Part shown: piece after piece, positions 1-12,652 of the stretch | How positions within the stretch are numbered: position 1 is the first letter of the stretch | Layout: each line of letters begins with the position of its first letter | NCBI RefSeq assembly: GCF_030272615.1 | Contig: NC_081414.1 | Location: forward strand, 816,394,396 to 816,458,395 | DNA: 64,000 nucleotides | Direction: 5' to 3' | DNA from: Cryptomeria japonica | Lineage: Eukaryota > Streptophyta > Pinopsida > Cupressales > Cupressaceae | The notes under the pieces: generated by a model | What the model was told of the DNA's origin: nothing | Database searches by the model: none | Seen by the model: the letters and a program-made list of their open reading frames with translations, nothing else | Program-made: the position numbers and the translations under genes

Positions 1-2125
1 TAAGTGACAGGTTTCCAATTAAGTGAGCATATGCTCCATTTTGAATCTGTGCTTTATGTCTTGATTGTAATCTTAATTTACCACTGTTTTCTCCATTTAT
101 GATCCCCTGTACTTTGGTTGGTAAGAATTTGGTTTTTGGTTTTTTGACAAATGACTAAATGTTCTTAAACATATTTTTTATGCTTTGGTTATAATTGAGT
201 TTTTAATGCGTGCTGTCAACTGCATCATTCCACTGTTTCTTGACGATGCATTGTGAAGGCTGTACATTACTTTTCAAAGTCCTACTTCTGTACAAAGTTT
301 CTCATTGTTTTACAGAATTGTGCAGCTGGCTATTTAGAGGATGAGGCTGATGCAATATTGAAGATATGTTTTTTATGCGCCCATTTGATGTGGATTTGTT
401 GAGCTTCGAGAGATTTTTTATATTGGGCAGTCTTCATCTTTTCTTACAATGTTTTACTCACACATACTCCTGGTGTTTTCAAGTAGCCAAGGAGAAGAGT
501 CATTGATATTTGTAGCTGTTCATTTTTGTTTACTGCGCTTGCCAAGCAAACTTTTGACATTTTTAAGTAGCAGTTGTTAAGCTTTATTGGTATTTTAGTC
601 ATTTAACTTCTCCCCATGCTTTGCATATGCACATGGAAAAAGTTTGATGTAAGAATGGTTTAATACTTTATAAGGCCTCTTCGCCAATGCACTCTTTATG
701 GATTTCTTTTAAATTTCTAATTCATCTTCTTATGCTTCCTGTTAGACACTAGTGAGTATTTCACTTTGTGATTGGTGTAATTTGCGAGATCGCTGGATTA
801 TCTTTGGCCTTCACATTTTGAATTTTTGTTAGTTTGTTATTACAACTATGCATATTTTCTCATCGTAATTTCATGACAGCTTTAAATTGCTAACTACTTT
901 TGTGCTTTCACGTTTTCTGATCCACAAGTCTTTAATTTGTACCCTTCCAGCACTTACCAATCTTTAAACTTTCGTTCTTCACCTTTTCTCTTTTGCTAGT
1001 TTTTATTTTAAAGTAATTTGTGAAATTTGAATATAATGTTTCTTTGTATTTTGCATGTATTGGTCTATGGCAGTCTCACTCTGTTACTTCACGAGTCTTA
1101 CATGGAAATAAATGATATTGAATATGCAAGGTTTTCCTTGTACTGGTTGAAGATATGCAAAGATTTTTAGGCATACTTAATGGTGTCTTTGTCTTTATTG
1201 GTGATGATTTACAGATGCTATTGTAATATTGGTGATGGGGGTATGGCTGTGTTTTTGTTTTATTTTGGCATATCTTGGCACAACTGAATGTTTTTTGCCC
1301 TTCTCAAATTATTAATTAATAACTCAATGGTATCATGTTATTAAACCTCGAGCCTCACATGGAAGCACAGTTAGTTTAAATCTGCAGGGCTCTCATTCTA
1401 CTACAAGCTAAAGATATGCAAAGATCTGTAGGTACTCTGATGGTCTCAGCTTTATCGGTTATGTGTATATCACTGCTTTTGTCTGAAGATGTTTTGGCTT
1501 CCCTAAATGGTAGGAGTCCTAGATAAAGGCACATATGATTATTAATTTGTTTGTTAAAGTTCTCTATGTTTGTCATGCTTTTTGGTTTTGTTTTGTTGAG
1601 GCGTACATATTACAAGTTTGTTGGTCACAATTGTTATTTGCTAAAATTGTTTGCTTGTATTTGCCATACTGATTGCCTTATCTAGTGGGTTGACCTGTAG
1701 GTGCTTTTTCTATATATGCTGCCGTCACAATTGTTGTCATGTCAATGCAATCTTTAGAACCATTTAGAGTAGCATTTGGATCACCATATGTGCTCTCAAA
1801 CTTCATGATCGAATAAAAGCTGTGTCATGTTCCCATCATGACTCGATCCCAGCATTGAGTAAAACAATCGGTAAACAGACTCATCGATAATTATACAAGA
1901 CAAGCTGTTAACGGTTAATGGATATAACCTATAGAGAGGCATGATATTAATGACAGCGATTAAGAAGGCAGCCTAATCGATAACAAATAAAGGATTAATA
2001 ACAGCAATCTAATCATCATGACTTTGGAAAGACAAGATACTAAACGGTTACATGTGAAATGGTGCAATTTACATTAAGAAAGAGAGGCGATGGTATCTAG
2101 ACATGAGACATGTTGCATGGAACAC
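1..2125. other. AT-rich intergenic DNA, no gene recognised
   Basis: The plus strand is T-rich and intron-like, with no open frame of convincing length or composition. A weak, diverged direct repeat is visible: the stretch around 1149-1205 and that around 1412-1465 both begin with GATATGCAAAGAT and share scattered similarity, which suggests an old local duplication. I see no promoter or RNA gene here. Confidence 0.5.
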
Positions 2126-2129
2126 GACT

Positions 2130-2435
2130 CCTCAATTCATTTGCAAGATACAAGGAGGGAGCTGGTTTCACTTCAATCAGCATGGAATCAGATCAGAGGA
2201 ACAATACGGGTAATCTACACTCATTAAGAGGAAGTTTGAGCATTACTGCCTGTGACAATAGATTGGTATGGTGTATCTCACTTATTGCTAAGTGACTATT
2301 TGCAATTATATGATATGGAACATTAAGAATAAAGAACAAATTTCTTATACATTCGTAATACTTGAAAGACCGATATATTAAATGGTCTAGTCCTTGATCT
2401 TTCACTAATGCCTTCGTGAGGATAGGTTGATTTGT
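2130..2435 (+). mobile_element. Possible Ty1/copia RNase H remnant (fossil)
   Basis: Reading the plus strand in pieces gives phrases close to the end of copia RNase H: a DN-containing stretch, then a D-M-E-H-like segment, and near 2400 a stretch like the usual A-D-I-F-T-K-A-L ending. It is heavily broken and no LTR was located with confidence. Family assignment rests on the order of these short matches only, so it is tentative. It looks old. Confidence 0.3.
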
Positions 2436-2450
2436 GTAGCGACAGGTAAG

Positions 2451-2546
2451 TCCCAAGATGGGGTATGGACAGGTGTTCCTGAAACCTTGAGGGAGAATTC
2501 CCAAGATGGGCTATGGACCTGTGTCCCTGAAACCTTGGGGGAGCCT
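2451..2546. repeat. 48-bp tandem duplication
   Basis: Two adjacent copies of about 48 bp (2451-2498 and 2499-2546), each starting TCCCAAGATGGG and containing CTGAAACCTTG, differ at only a few positions. The similarity is much higher than for the other repeats in the first 6 kb, so this duplication is relatively recent. Confidence 0.85.
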
Positions 2547-3559
2547 GCTTGTGGATTGGTTTCTAAGTGCCCTAGCACAGTAATTCCCCATCCTCTGCTA
2601 GGGTTAGGGAAGTAATAAGGATAAACCCTAAATATAATTGGGTATTGATTGTATTATGCAGAATTAGTTGTTCTATAATCTCAAACGCTTAATTTAAGGC
2701 ATAATAATGATATATGTTAATTATTGAAAAACTGGCAGCCTCCTAGTAGGGGACATTGCAAGCTGCTGGGTATCTGGAGCAGCGTTTGCTTTGAGATTTA
2801 AAGTGTTAGTCATTCAAATACATTTTCTAGTGTTATTTGGTAGATCTCTTAAATCTAAAGACTCTAACCTCTTTCAAAACTATCATCTTCCTAGGATAAA
2901 CAAGGTTATTGGGAGAGTTGAATCTTTTACATGAATATATACAGCATAATTTTGCAGGGTTTGAAACCTATGTTAGACCAAATTTAACTATTTAAAATAT
3001 TTCAAGCGAAAGAGGCTCCCAATCTAAACAAAGATGGGACTAAATATTCATATATATAGCAAGTATTAGTGTTGACCTCTGAGATGGCACACGATAATAG
3101 TGTGTTCAATTAATCATTAGGTTTAAGTTTTGGATGCATGCTTTTTAATTCATAATTTCTTTTTTTTGTATTCAGTGCTTGATGCTTTTTAATCACAGCT
3201 GTGAGAAATGTTAGAAGGGTTGTTAAGACATATGATAAATGATAAGTGTAAAAATCCACTGCCTCATCACATTAAAAAATGAAATTAGCATAAAGTATTG
3301 GCAAGGCATTTGATATGGTTGAGTGTAGGATATGAAATTTAAAAATTCTTATCAGGATCGACTGTCATTTTGTGATTTCAATAGTGATAGCAATGTTCTT
3401 GGTTCTGTGGAAACATTATTAGAAATTCGAACAATTTTCTTAGCTTTTGTTGTGTTCTGTTTGTTTATTGGAATTTAACATTTTTTTGCATTTCCTCAAC
3501 TCTATGCACTGTAATTGTCATTTTGTTGATTCTATTGTGATAGTGTATAGGTTGCAAAG
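2547..3559. other. Intergenic, nothing recognised
   Basis: AT-rich sequence without a convincing ORF, RNA gene or repeat structure that I can support. Confidence 0.5.
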
Positions 3560-5150
3560 AAATTTTTATTTATTTTATAATTAAATGAGGGTTCCATTGT
3601 GGGTTTTACTCTAGAAAGTACAAAATGATCAAGAGGACAAACAGAAAAGGACTGAACTAACCAAAACACTACAGGTGTTTACAAACGGCCACCAAAGCTA
3701 AGGAAGAAACATTAAACTCCATACATAAATTCATCCAACAGAAACAACCTGAAACGAACCATAACCAGTCAACTTGCAGCCTGGATTATAGGAAGCATGA
3801 GAAAACCCAAAAGCCTCAAATTGCAGCTGAATGATACCCCAACCATCAACACCTACCAAAGTTTTAGCACTCATTAAATAAACCTTACTTCTCACCACTT
3901 CCATTTTCTGTCTTTTTGAAAAAGACAGTTATTTAACTGGTTGAAATTTCAGGCCATGGACGATCTCCATAGGCTTAGCAGCCCAACACAACACGCAACA
4001 CTCTGTGATCCAACAAAGGGAGGTCAAACTAACTGTTTACCTTGAACTTACACTTGGTATTAGTAGTGACAAGCAATTCTTGACCACCATTTGAAGATCA
4101 AGACATAAATCCTGAATCAAATCTCCCATCACCGCCAATTGTTTAGGACCTTCTTTCTTTGAATTCCATAACAACTTCTGCTTCCCCATTCTGTAATGGA
4201 GAGGAAGCCTCATTATCTGGCAGCTACATGTGCACCACCTGTTTCTGAATCACTTTGTCTGCCACTTTTTTCTTCCAGCTTCTTCACAAAAGTTTTCAAA
4301 ACAGACACTCCTGACCTAACATCCCTTCCATCAGTGATACCTCGAGGACCTAGAATGCATCTAGACAATTGAAAATAAGACTTCTACACCTATTGCCTCC
4401 CTGGGAGCACAGGCGAGCGTATGAATCCACAAACACAACCTTTTTGACATAGGAGTAAATCATAGACAAACAAAACCATACCCACACCCAAGAAAGATGC
4501 GGAAAATAGAGAGGCACCCAGGCAAATAAAAAAACTTGGAAAGCCAAGTTGAAATCCCTCTATATTTGCTTGTACCACAAGCCTTGCATGAAAAGAGATA
4601 CAACATCAAACAAGCAAAAGTACGACCAAAAATGGCAAAAGACTGGTCATTAAAATCTCATAAATGGCTGGAAAGGATTATTTCATTACATAATGTTTAT
4701 TCTTTCAAAAAAATACTGGCGAAAATAATCCTAAATTCTCCAAACAAAACAAACACCTCCAACCAATAATACACACAAGGTAAGCAGTCCAGGGGTCCCA
4801 AGGACCAGTTCAAGGAGAATGGAAGATTACTTTATCGACTGGGCCCTCAAAATTCTTTTGAGCAGGGCTGGGGATTGCAGAATGAGTGACTAAGGCAGAA
4901 GGAAGGGAGAGAGATGGAAACCTGTCAATCGACCAGCCTATTCTTGTCGAGCCCCCCCTCTGCCCCCCCAACCAGTGCATGATGCCAGCAACACTCCTTG
5001 GTGAGTGTCTCTCACCAACGCTGAGCATGAGGTTAGATGAGCACCCTGATTGGCTAAAAGATTTGCAAACCTGTTGCATTTCCAGAAGCAATGAAGAAAG
5101 AATATTATTAAAGGATTTATATGATGACAGCTTTATCTAACAAACTCACA
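3560..5150 (-). mobile_element. 5'-truncated LINE, 3' portion
   Basis: On the minus strand, the stretch near 5020-5080 reads as the C-terminal end of a plant LINE RNase H, with a N-R-F-A-N-L-L-A-N-Q-G-A-H-like phrase spread over two frames. About 1.4 kb of non-coding 3' sequence follows, ending near 3566-3590 in an A-rich tail (minus strand ATAAAATAAATAAAAA). A long untranslated 3' region ending in A-rich sequence is typical of a 5'-truncated non-LTR insertion. Several stops and frame changes mark it as dead. The upstream boundary is uncertain and no target-site duplication was found. Confidence 0.4.
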
Positions 5151-6114
5151 TTTCCGTTTTGGGCAATCCAGCTTATTCAAGCAAAGGATATAATGATAGA
5201 AGAATCAACTTCCAAGGTAGCTATTCACAGCTCGGTGAAGAAGCCAAAGCTGCTTCAATTACACGATCTATTGGGAGTATGAACAATGTTACTGGCCTGC
5301 CATTGTTTTGTTTGTGATATTTTATAAATAAAAAAAATTTCAACAGTGATTAAAAAATCTAGGCTTTTTAATATCATTTGCCTATGAGAAGTAGCCTCAA
5401 TAACAAATCAACTCATGCAAATTTCTGTCTCAGTCATGGATATATCAAGTAAGCGTACATAAAGTAAGCTGCTCAAGTACATAATGTGAAAAATATTTAA
5501 TGAATACTTGTTCAAATATGTATCGTAAAGATGGTAATATGCAACTTATCATAGAGGAATTTGCTGGAGGTACTCAAGACACAATGGTACATTGTATAAA
5601 TTAGTTTTGAGTAAATGCCACGAGTATGCTACAATTCCCAAAAGGTAAGCCTGGCTATTGCATTAATCTGAATTGGTGTTTAGGAATGTAAAAAGAGTTT
5701 TTGAAGAAAATTGTATCATGGATTGGGTTACAATAATAATGCTGTATTTTAAAGGTTTTATTTAGCTATAGCCAGTAATGTGCAAGGATTATAGGCATTA
5801 CTCACGTCTGAAAATATGATAATGTTTCTGACATGGTTGCAGTTGACATCAAAACCAAAGGTTGAGTAAACTAGCTAGTAATCAGCTTAAGATATGGGGT
5901 GATTGTTTTGACTTGAATCACATTAAACTTAAGATTTGTCGCAATAACTCGAGAGACTATAAGAATTTGTCTTGATCTCGTTGATTTCTTTCTTTAAGTT
6001 CATAGTGGAGTGTTAGATAAAATTCAAAAGTATTTTAATAATAATAATAAAAGATTAATTGTCCTTTAAAAGTGATGATCTTAATGATAACTAGTACATA
6101 GATGCAATATATAT
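5151..6114. other. Intergenic, nothing recognised
   Basis: AT-rich DNA between two LINE insertions. No supported ORF, RNA gene or repeat. Confidence 0.5.
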
Positions 6115-6127
6115 AGATTGGTAAAAA

Positions 6128-7999
6128 ATGGCGGAGCAGAGCAGGTTCACGAGCTTTCGGTGGCATGAGGGTTTTACTTACAGAAAAGATGCAGAGAGGA
6201 GATGGCCTTTTAAGAGAAGCCACGACCATAGATGGAAGGCGTCTGGTCGACAATCCCAATGACCAGGCTCTTGGGCATGGAAGGCTTCGGGGAATGTCGT
6301 GCTCTGGAACCGAAGGCAAGAAATGGACCCCAATTCATCGTGGAGACAAAAGGCAATTTCCTTCCGCAGATATCGTGATCTCGGAACCTGAACAAAGGTG
6401 GATTTCAGATTGGTGCAGGAGAAGTTTTGGCGGCCAAAGACCCTAAAGGTAAACCCTAATGCCGAAATAAATAGACTTATGACATTTGAACTTTCAAATG
6501 AGGCCTGGAAAGAATCTCTAGATTTCCTTAAAAATAAAGGCCTTTTTGTTAAATGGGTTGGGAAATGGTCGGCTTTTTCCAAATTTAGGAACTAGTGTGA
6601 TCAGAACTGGGGGGAAGGCATGGACTTAAGAACATTGGGCAATGGATATTATTTAGTAGTCAGCCATAAGCTCAGGACAGAGACTGGATTTTAGACAATG
6701 GCCCCTTTTTCATTGAAGGAAAAGGTTTAAACATCTCAGTCTGGTCCCCAAACTTTAATCCCTTTGAAGCCACAATAGAGAAAACCCTCATTTGGATTAA
6801 GCTTCGGGGGCTACCACAAGAGTATAAGGATGTGGAAACCCTGAAACAAATAGGCAACCATTTGGGGGAATTCGTAAAATCGGAAGAGCTTGTTGACCCT
6901 TTAGATTTCAGCATGATTTCCAGATTATGTGTAAATTGGCAGACAGTTCATAACCTGCCAGACACACTTGAGATTAAAACAGGGATGGGAATATGGAAAC
7001 AAAAGTTAGAGCTAAGAGGAAGAAATGGAATCTTGTGCGAAATGCCATAACAGAATGCACCCTTCGGCTTTTTGCAATCCAGACAAAAAAGGAAAAGAGA
7101 ACATGCAACAACATCTGGAAAAGGAGATTATTAGATTGACAAAAGGTTTTTATGGCGAAAGTCAGTGGATAGAAAAAGATTGGGAGATAAACTCAACTGG
7201 AGAATATTATGGATTTGGTGGAAGAGGGGCACAGGTGGACAACATAGAATATCAAAAATCTATCATTGACGAGACTTTTATGGCAGAGGCTCAATCCGTT
7301 GCTCTTATTAACAGGAAAAAGGTCTCAGAGAAAGGCACGGAGGAATGCTTCCTCCTAAACACTGGGAGGGAAGGAAGTTTGGTAGAGATGGACTCTCAGG
7401 AAGGCGGGTGGAGGGAGATGAGCTCAAGAGAGGAGGGCAACAAACATCACCCTCGGGAAAACAAGGCCCCACTACAAGAGAAGAACACATCAGACTCCCT
7501 AATGCGCATGATAAATGATCAGATTACAAAACAGGGGACAACTTTAACCAATCTCTCACCCAATGCAACGATCTTAATGGAGGACAACATAGTTCGACCC
7601 AACCAGGAAATTGAAGCATATTCAGAACAAATGCAATCTATGGGCAACTTAGAAAAGACGGGAAGAGGTTTAGACCCTACAGGGGAGGAACCAATATTCA
7701 AGGATATCCAAATATCCCCAATCAGAAATCTAAACAGTGCTTTTGAAGGGGTAGAGGATAGTGGTGGAAATTTTACTGGATCAGATTACGACTATGAATC
7801 CTCAGGTTTTCAGGATGAAGTGGATGAGCTGGGTCTGATAGCAGAAGTAGGAGTGCTAGAGAATCGATCCTTGGAAACTACTCTATCCCTCCAAACCAAA
7901 GCTCAAGTTGGGGAGAAAAAGAAAAGAGGTCGAAAGTCTCAAAAATTCAAATTGGAATTGGCGGGCAATGCAGCAGGCCAAAGCAAATTGAGATCGTGA
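6128..7999 (+). pseudogene. LINE ORF1 (DUF4283-like nucleic-acid-binding protein)
   Basis: The first ATG of the element is at 6128. Around 6700-6890 the frames give the DUF4283 pattern V-W-S-P-N-F-N-P-F ... W-I-K-L-R-G-L-P ... I-G-N-H-L-G, and at 7034-7075 a CCHC zinc knuckle with spacing C-x2-C-x4-H-x4-C. The C-terminal 300 residues are acidic and low in structure, ending in a basic K-K-K-R-G-R-K-S-Q-K stretch. In this family ORF1 binds the element RNA in the retrotransposition particle. The copy is broken: in-frame stops occur at 6260-6262 and 6593-6595, and the DUF4283 part and the zinc knuckle sit in different frames (change near 7030). The stop at 7997-7999 lies 26 nt before the ORF2 ATG. 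Confidence 0.85.
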
Positions 8000-8025
8000 G
8001 AACGCTATGCCTTTTCCCGAGGGCA

Positions 8026-11000
8026 ATGAAGACCCTATCGTGGAATGTCAGGGGCTGCAATGCCCTTGACAAGATCCGCTTGATCAAGCGATGTCTTGAT
8101 CAAGTGAGACCGGATGTTCTTCTCTTACAAGAAACAAAGATCAAAGAGGAGGATTTTAGTTTGTTTTCTAGGAAATTTCATTCATGGAATTGTAGTTTGG
8201 TAGGAGCTCAAGGTGCTTTTGGAGGTCTAGCTGTGCTCTGGAAGGGTTCAGTTGTGGATGTGACAGTTGTTAGGGCCACTCGCTGGTGGCAATGGCTGAA
8301 AATTAAATCAATGCAATTGCAGACTAGTTTCTTCCTCTTCAACATCTATGGGCTGATCAACTCAAATTTGAAAAAGCAAGTGTGGAGTGAGTTATTTGAA
8401 ATTCTGTCTAATGACAAGGAAAATGTTTTCATCCTAGGAGGTGATTTCAACGCACTAATCAGACCTTTAGACAAGAAAGGGGGCATGGGTTGGAACAGAC
8501 AGAGTCAAAGAGACTTCCACTCCTTTGTTACAAGTGCAGGTCTAATTGAAATTCCTTTCAAAAGGGGAGAATTCACATGGACCAACAGGAGGAGTGGATT
8601 CCTAAATATCGCTGAAAAGTTAGACAGGTTCTTCATAGCAGGAGATTGGTTGGAGTGTCATTGGACCAGCAAGGCGGAGATCTTACCTTTCACGGGATCA
8701 AACCATTATCCTATAAGTCTAAGGCTGCAGGATGACAGTGCTCCAGAGCGGTGCCCCTTTAAATTTGAGGCAATGTGGCTTCGGGATGGCAACATCAAAA
8801 GTCTCATAGACCAATGGTGGCTTTCACTTTTTTCAAAAAACTTCAATTCGTGAAGGATCAACTTAAGCAGTGGAACAAAGAAACTTTTAGAAATATATTC
8901 AAAGACAAGATTATTTTAGAGAAAGATCTAAAAAACTTACACGAGCAGATAATTAAGAATGGAATGGATGAAGCCCTGTATAAACGGGAAAAATCTCTCA
9001 ATAACCAATATGAGGAAGTATTAGCTAGGGAGGAGATTTATTGGAGACAAAAATCAAGAGAAACATGGTTGAAGGAGGGTGACAGAAACACAAAATTCTT
9101 CCATACCTCAATTAAAGTAAAAAGCGCTCACAACAAGATCTTCTCAATTAAAAACCAAGGTGGAAACATACTCACAAATCAAAACAAATTAATCAGGCAG
9201 CAATAGAGCATTTCTTTGAGATTTTCAACAGGGTTGACAACCAGGTGGAACACATGCCTACATTCTAGAGGTCATTCCTCCATGCATAATGGAGGATCAC
9301 AACAAAAGGTTAATGGAAAAGGTTTCAAAGGAAGAGGTTAAAATGGCTGTCTTCAGTTTAGGAGCAAACAAATCTCTTGGGCCGGATGGACATTTTAGCA
9401 GTTGATATTCATGGAGTTGTAGAGGAATCAAGAAGGGGAGGTTTTATGGTAAAAGATTTCAATAACACCTTCATTGCTTTGATCTCAAAGAAGGTGGAAA
9501 TCAACTCCTTCAATGACTTTCGCCCAATTTCACTATGTAATTCCATTTATAAAATCATTACAAAAGTGATTTCCAATAGGTTAAAACCAATTTTAGACTT
9601 AGTGATCTTGAATGAACAGAGTGGATTTGCATGAGGCAGGTTTATTTTTGAAGGTATTATTCTGGCCCATGAAGCTGTCCACTCCATTAGGACAGCTAAG
9701 TCAGAGAAGATGATGGTAAAGGTTGACATTAAGAAAGCTTATGATGAGGTCAATCGGGACTTTCTTATAAAAGTCCTCCAGAGGTTTGGTTTCAGTGAAG
9801 CTTGGGTCTCTTGGGTCAAAAGTTGCATTAGCTACCCGAGATTCTCAGTCTTTGTAAATGGCAGCCCCCAAGGCTTTTTCGAATCGAAAAATGGTTTAAG
9901 GCAAGGAGATCCTCTCTCACTGTTCTTTTTCATAATAATGGCAGAAGTGCTCAGACGTCTTATCACCAAAAAATGGGAATTAGGTGTGTGGAAGGGGGTC
10001 CGAATAGCAACAGGAGTAAACCCCTTAACACATTTACAATTTGCAGACGACACCTTCCTAGCAGGAGATGCATCGGCCAGGGAAGGAAGGGTCATGAAAG
10101 AAACCTTAGATCTATATGAATCAGCGTCAAGTCAAAAAGTCAATTGACACAAATCAAAGATTTTTTTCTTTAACTGTAAACCTGGCAAGCAAAGGGAAAT
10201 ATGCAGACTCTTGGGAATGAGAGTGGGATCCTTACCAGGCAAGGAATACCCTTCTTTGGTGGAGCAAACAGGTCGAAGTTGTGGAAGAAACTTATAGATA
10301 GCTGCATTAATAAAATGGAAGGGTGGAAAAGCAGATGGCTAACTTCAGCGGGTAGAATTTTAATGTTAAAATCAGTTGTGTCAGCGATCCCTATTTACTC
10401 CATGATGTGCCTTAAAATTCCAAAAAAGGTCATCAGCTCAATTCAACAAAAGATGAGAATTTTTTTTTGGAATGGGGCAAATGATTAAGATAAAATCCCA
10501 CTTTTGGCGTGGGATAAAATTTGTCAAGCCAAGGAAAGAGGTGGGGCTAGTCTAAGCGACTGGCAAAAAATGAACAACGCTCTAGGAGCCAAACTGGTCT
10601 GGAATATTTACTCAAACTCAAATTAGATGTGGGTTAAAGTGTTGAGAGCTAAGTATCTTGATTCAACAGAGGACCACAAAATCTTCACGATTCGAAACCC
10701 TCCCAAAGGGTCAGCAATCTGGAACTTTATCTTGAAGAGTCGCAAGGTTGTATCAGATCATCTTACATGGTAGATTGGGAATGGGGCTACGGCCAAATTC
10801 TGGGAGGATTCTTGGGCAGGACTACCGACTCTGAGAGAGCTGGAAGATTTCTCAGTGGCAAAGGAAGTGTTATTGCAGGTATGGGGAGATAAAGTAAAGG
10901 ACTACATGCAGAGTTCTGAGGGTGACCTAGGACAAGAATGGCATTGGAAAGATTTATCCTCAATTGGCTTATCTGCTTAGGAGCAACAAAGACTAAAGAA

Positions 11001-12179
11001 TGTGTTGAATCAGAGGAAGGTTTTTCTCACAGGTAAGGAAGATAAGGTGATTTGGTGTGGGGCTAAGGATGGTAAGTATTCAGTCAAACTAGGATATCAA
11101 TTGATAGAAGGGAGGGAGGAGGCTCCTTCAAAAACATGGACCCTTTTTTAGAGCAAAGAAATGCCTCCCAAAAGCAGGTGCTTTTGCATGGTTGGCGACA
11201 AAAGGCAGAATCCTAACAGGGGAAAGAAGGAAGAGGCTCGGCTTGGAGGGACCTTCAAAGTGTGTTATGTGTAATCAGGCAGAAGAATCAGTGGATCATT
11301 TGCTCTTAACCTGTGAAGTTGCTCGGAAATGCTGGTCCGAACTTTAGAGGAAGTTAAATTGGCAGGGGCCGCTCCAATGCTCATTAAAAGAGGTCTTTGA
11401 GAGCTGGCCAAAACAAACAAGGAGGTCAACCCTCTCATGTGTTTGGAAAGTAAGCCCCTCTATAGTTGTTTGGGAGATTTGGAAGGAAAGAATCCATCGA
11501 ATATTTCAAGACAAGATAGAAGATGAGAGAAGATTGTTATCAAGGATCAATAGAGCTATCGAAGAGGTGGTGGGATCAACAGCTTCACAATCCTCCTCAT
11601 TATCCAACTCCTTTTCTTCAATGGACAGAATTATTCAAAAAGCATGACCAGGAATCAAAATCAGACATGGTGCAACATCAAATAATAAGAGAAGTAAGGG
11701 AAACTTAGAAAAGGTCCAATGGAAACCACCTGAGAAGGGATGGGTAAAAGTAAATTTTGCTGGAGCAGCACAACAATCAAGGCAGTTAGCAGGGGCCGGA
11801 TTTGCATTATGGGATGATAATGGAAATCTTTTAAAATATGGAGCGAAAAGACTTCGGAGGAGCACCAACAATGAGGCAGAAGCCCAAGCGGACTGGGTAT
11901 AGAATTAGCAAAAAAAGAAGGGGTTAGAAAACTGCATTTAGAAGGAGATTCCTTAATCATAATTCAAGCTATTATGAATGGGGAAATAAGTGCTTGGCAT
12001 CTAATTCAAGCTATTATGAATGGGGAAATAAGTGCTTGGCAATAATATTAGACGAAATTAACTTTTTTGAAGAATTCAAAATCAGTCATATTAGGATGGG
12101 TAATCAAACCGCAGACAGTCTATCCAAATGGGCCTTGTCTTTTGATGCTGAAGGTATTTTGAAATTGGACGGCTTTTAG
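8026..12179 (+). pseudogene. LINE ORF2: endonuclease, reverse transcriptase, RNase H
   Basis: The ATG at 8026 opens an APE-like endonuclease with L-S-W-N-V-R-G, L-L-Q-E-T-K and G-G-D-F-N-A. The usual S-D-H catalytic triplet near 8700 reads S-N-H. Reverse transcriptase runs from about 9300 to 10490 and keeps the F-A-D-D core (10040-10051). A zf-RVT-like segment lies near 11150-11340. An RNase H follows at 11740-12179 with N-N-E-A-E, L-E-G-D-S and T-A-D-S, but the first catalytic Asp is Ala (V-N-F-A-G-A). The frame changes near 8830; stops occur at 9204-9206 and 10486-10488, and there are more through the C-terminal half. ORF2 normally nicks target DNA and copies the RNA there; this copy cannot. 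The ATG was preferred over an upstream GTG at 7996 because it directly precedes the endonuclease. Confidence 0.9.
11961..12041 (+). repeat. 42-bp in-frame tandem duplication inside LINE RNase H
   Basis: The 39-bp stretch starting AATTCAAGCTATTATGAATG occurs at 11961-11999 and again, identical, at 12003-12041, with a 3-bp linker. The 42-bp period preserves the frame and would repeat 14 residues in the middle of the RNase H fold. The copies are identical, so the event is recent compared with the decay of the rest of the element. Confidence 0.9.
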
Positions 12180-12652
12180 GAATTATCACTTTTTGGAGAG
12201 ATGACTAGTTAATGATTGGAGAGAGGGAGTGGAAGGAGTGATATCAAGCAGGATGATGTCATATTCATATGGGACTCTGTGAATGGATCGGCTGAAGAGA
12301 AAGTTCGCACGGGGGAAGCCCCGCAATCTCAATGAAAACAAATAAAGGAAAGCTTAAAACAGCGGCAAATCGTGAAAGTTGCATTAATAATGATGAGCGA
12401 CCCCTCGACACGCATAAAATAACATCAGTGTTCGGATTGCGTAAATGGAGATTAAACGTTTTTGACAGGGGTTTTGAAGAAACGTGCGAATGCATTATTA
12501 GATGGTTAACATGCCAAGCTCATAAATAGGGTAACTGCGGGGTTTAATTCAAGAGATGTAATGTTTGCAGCGACTGTGGAGAAATAATTTAGGGTCAGAT
12601 TGCTAGAGTAGAGGGAGCTGTGAAGGAAAAAGGGTTAGGAGGAGCTGCCACC

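Noticed and set aside
7996-8025. GTG start 10 codons upstream of LINE ORF2
   Set aside because: The ATG at 8026 directly precedes the endonuclease fold, and plant LINEs are not known to need a GTG.
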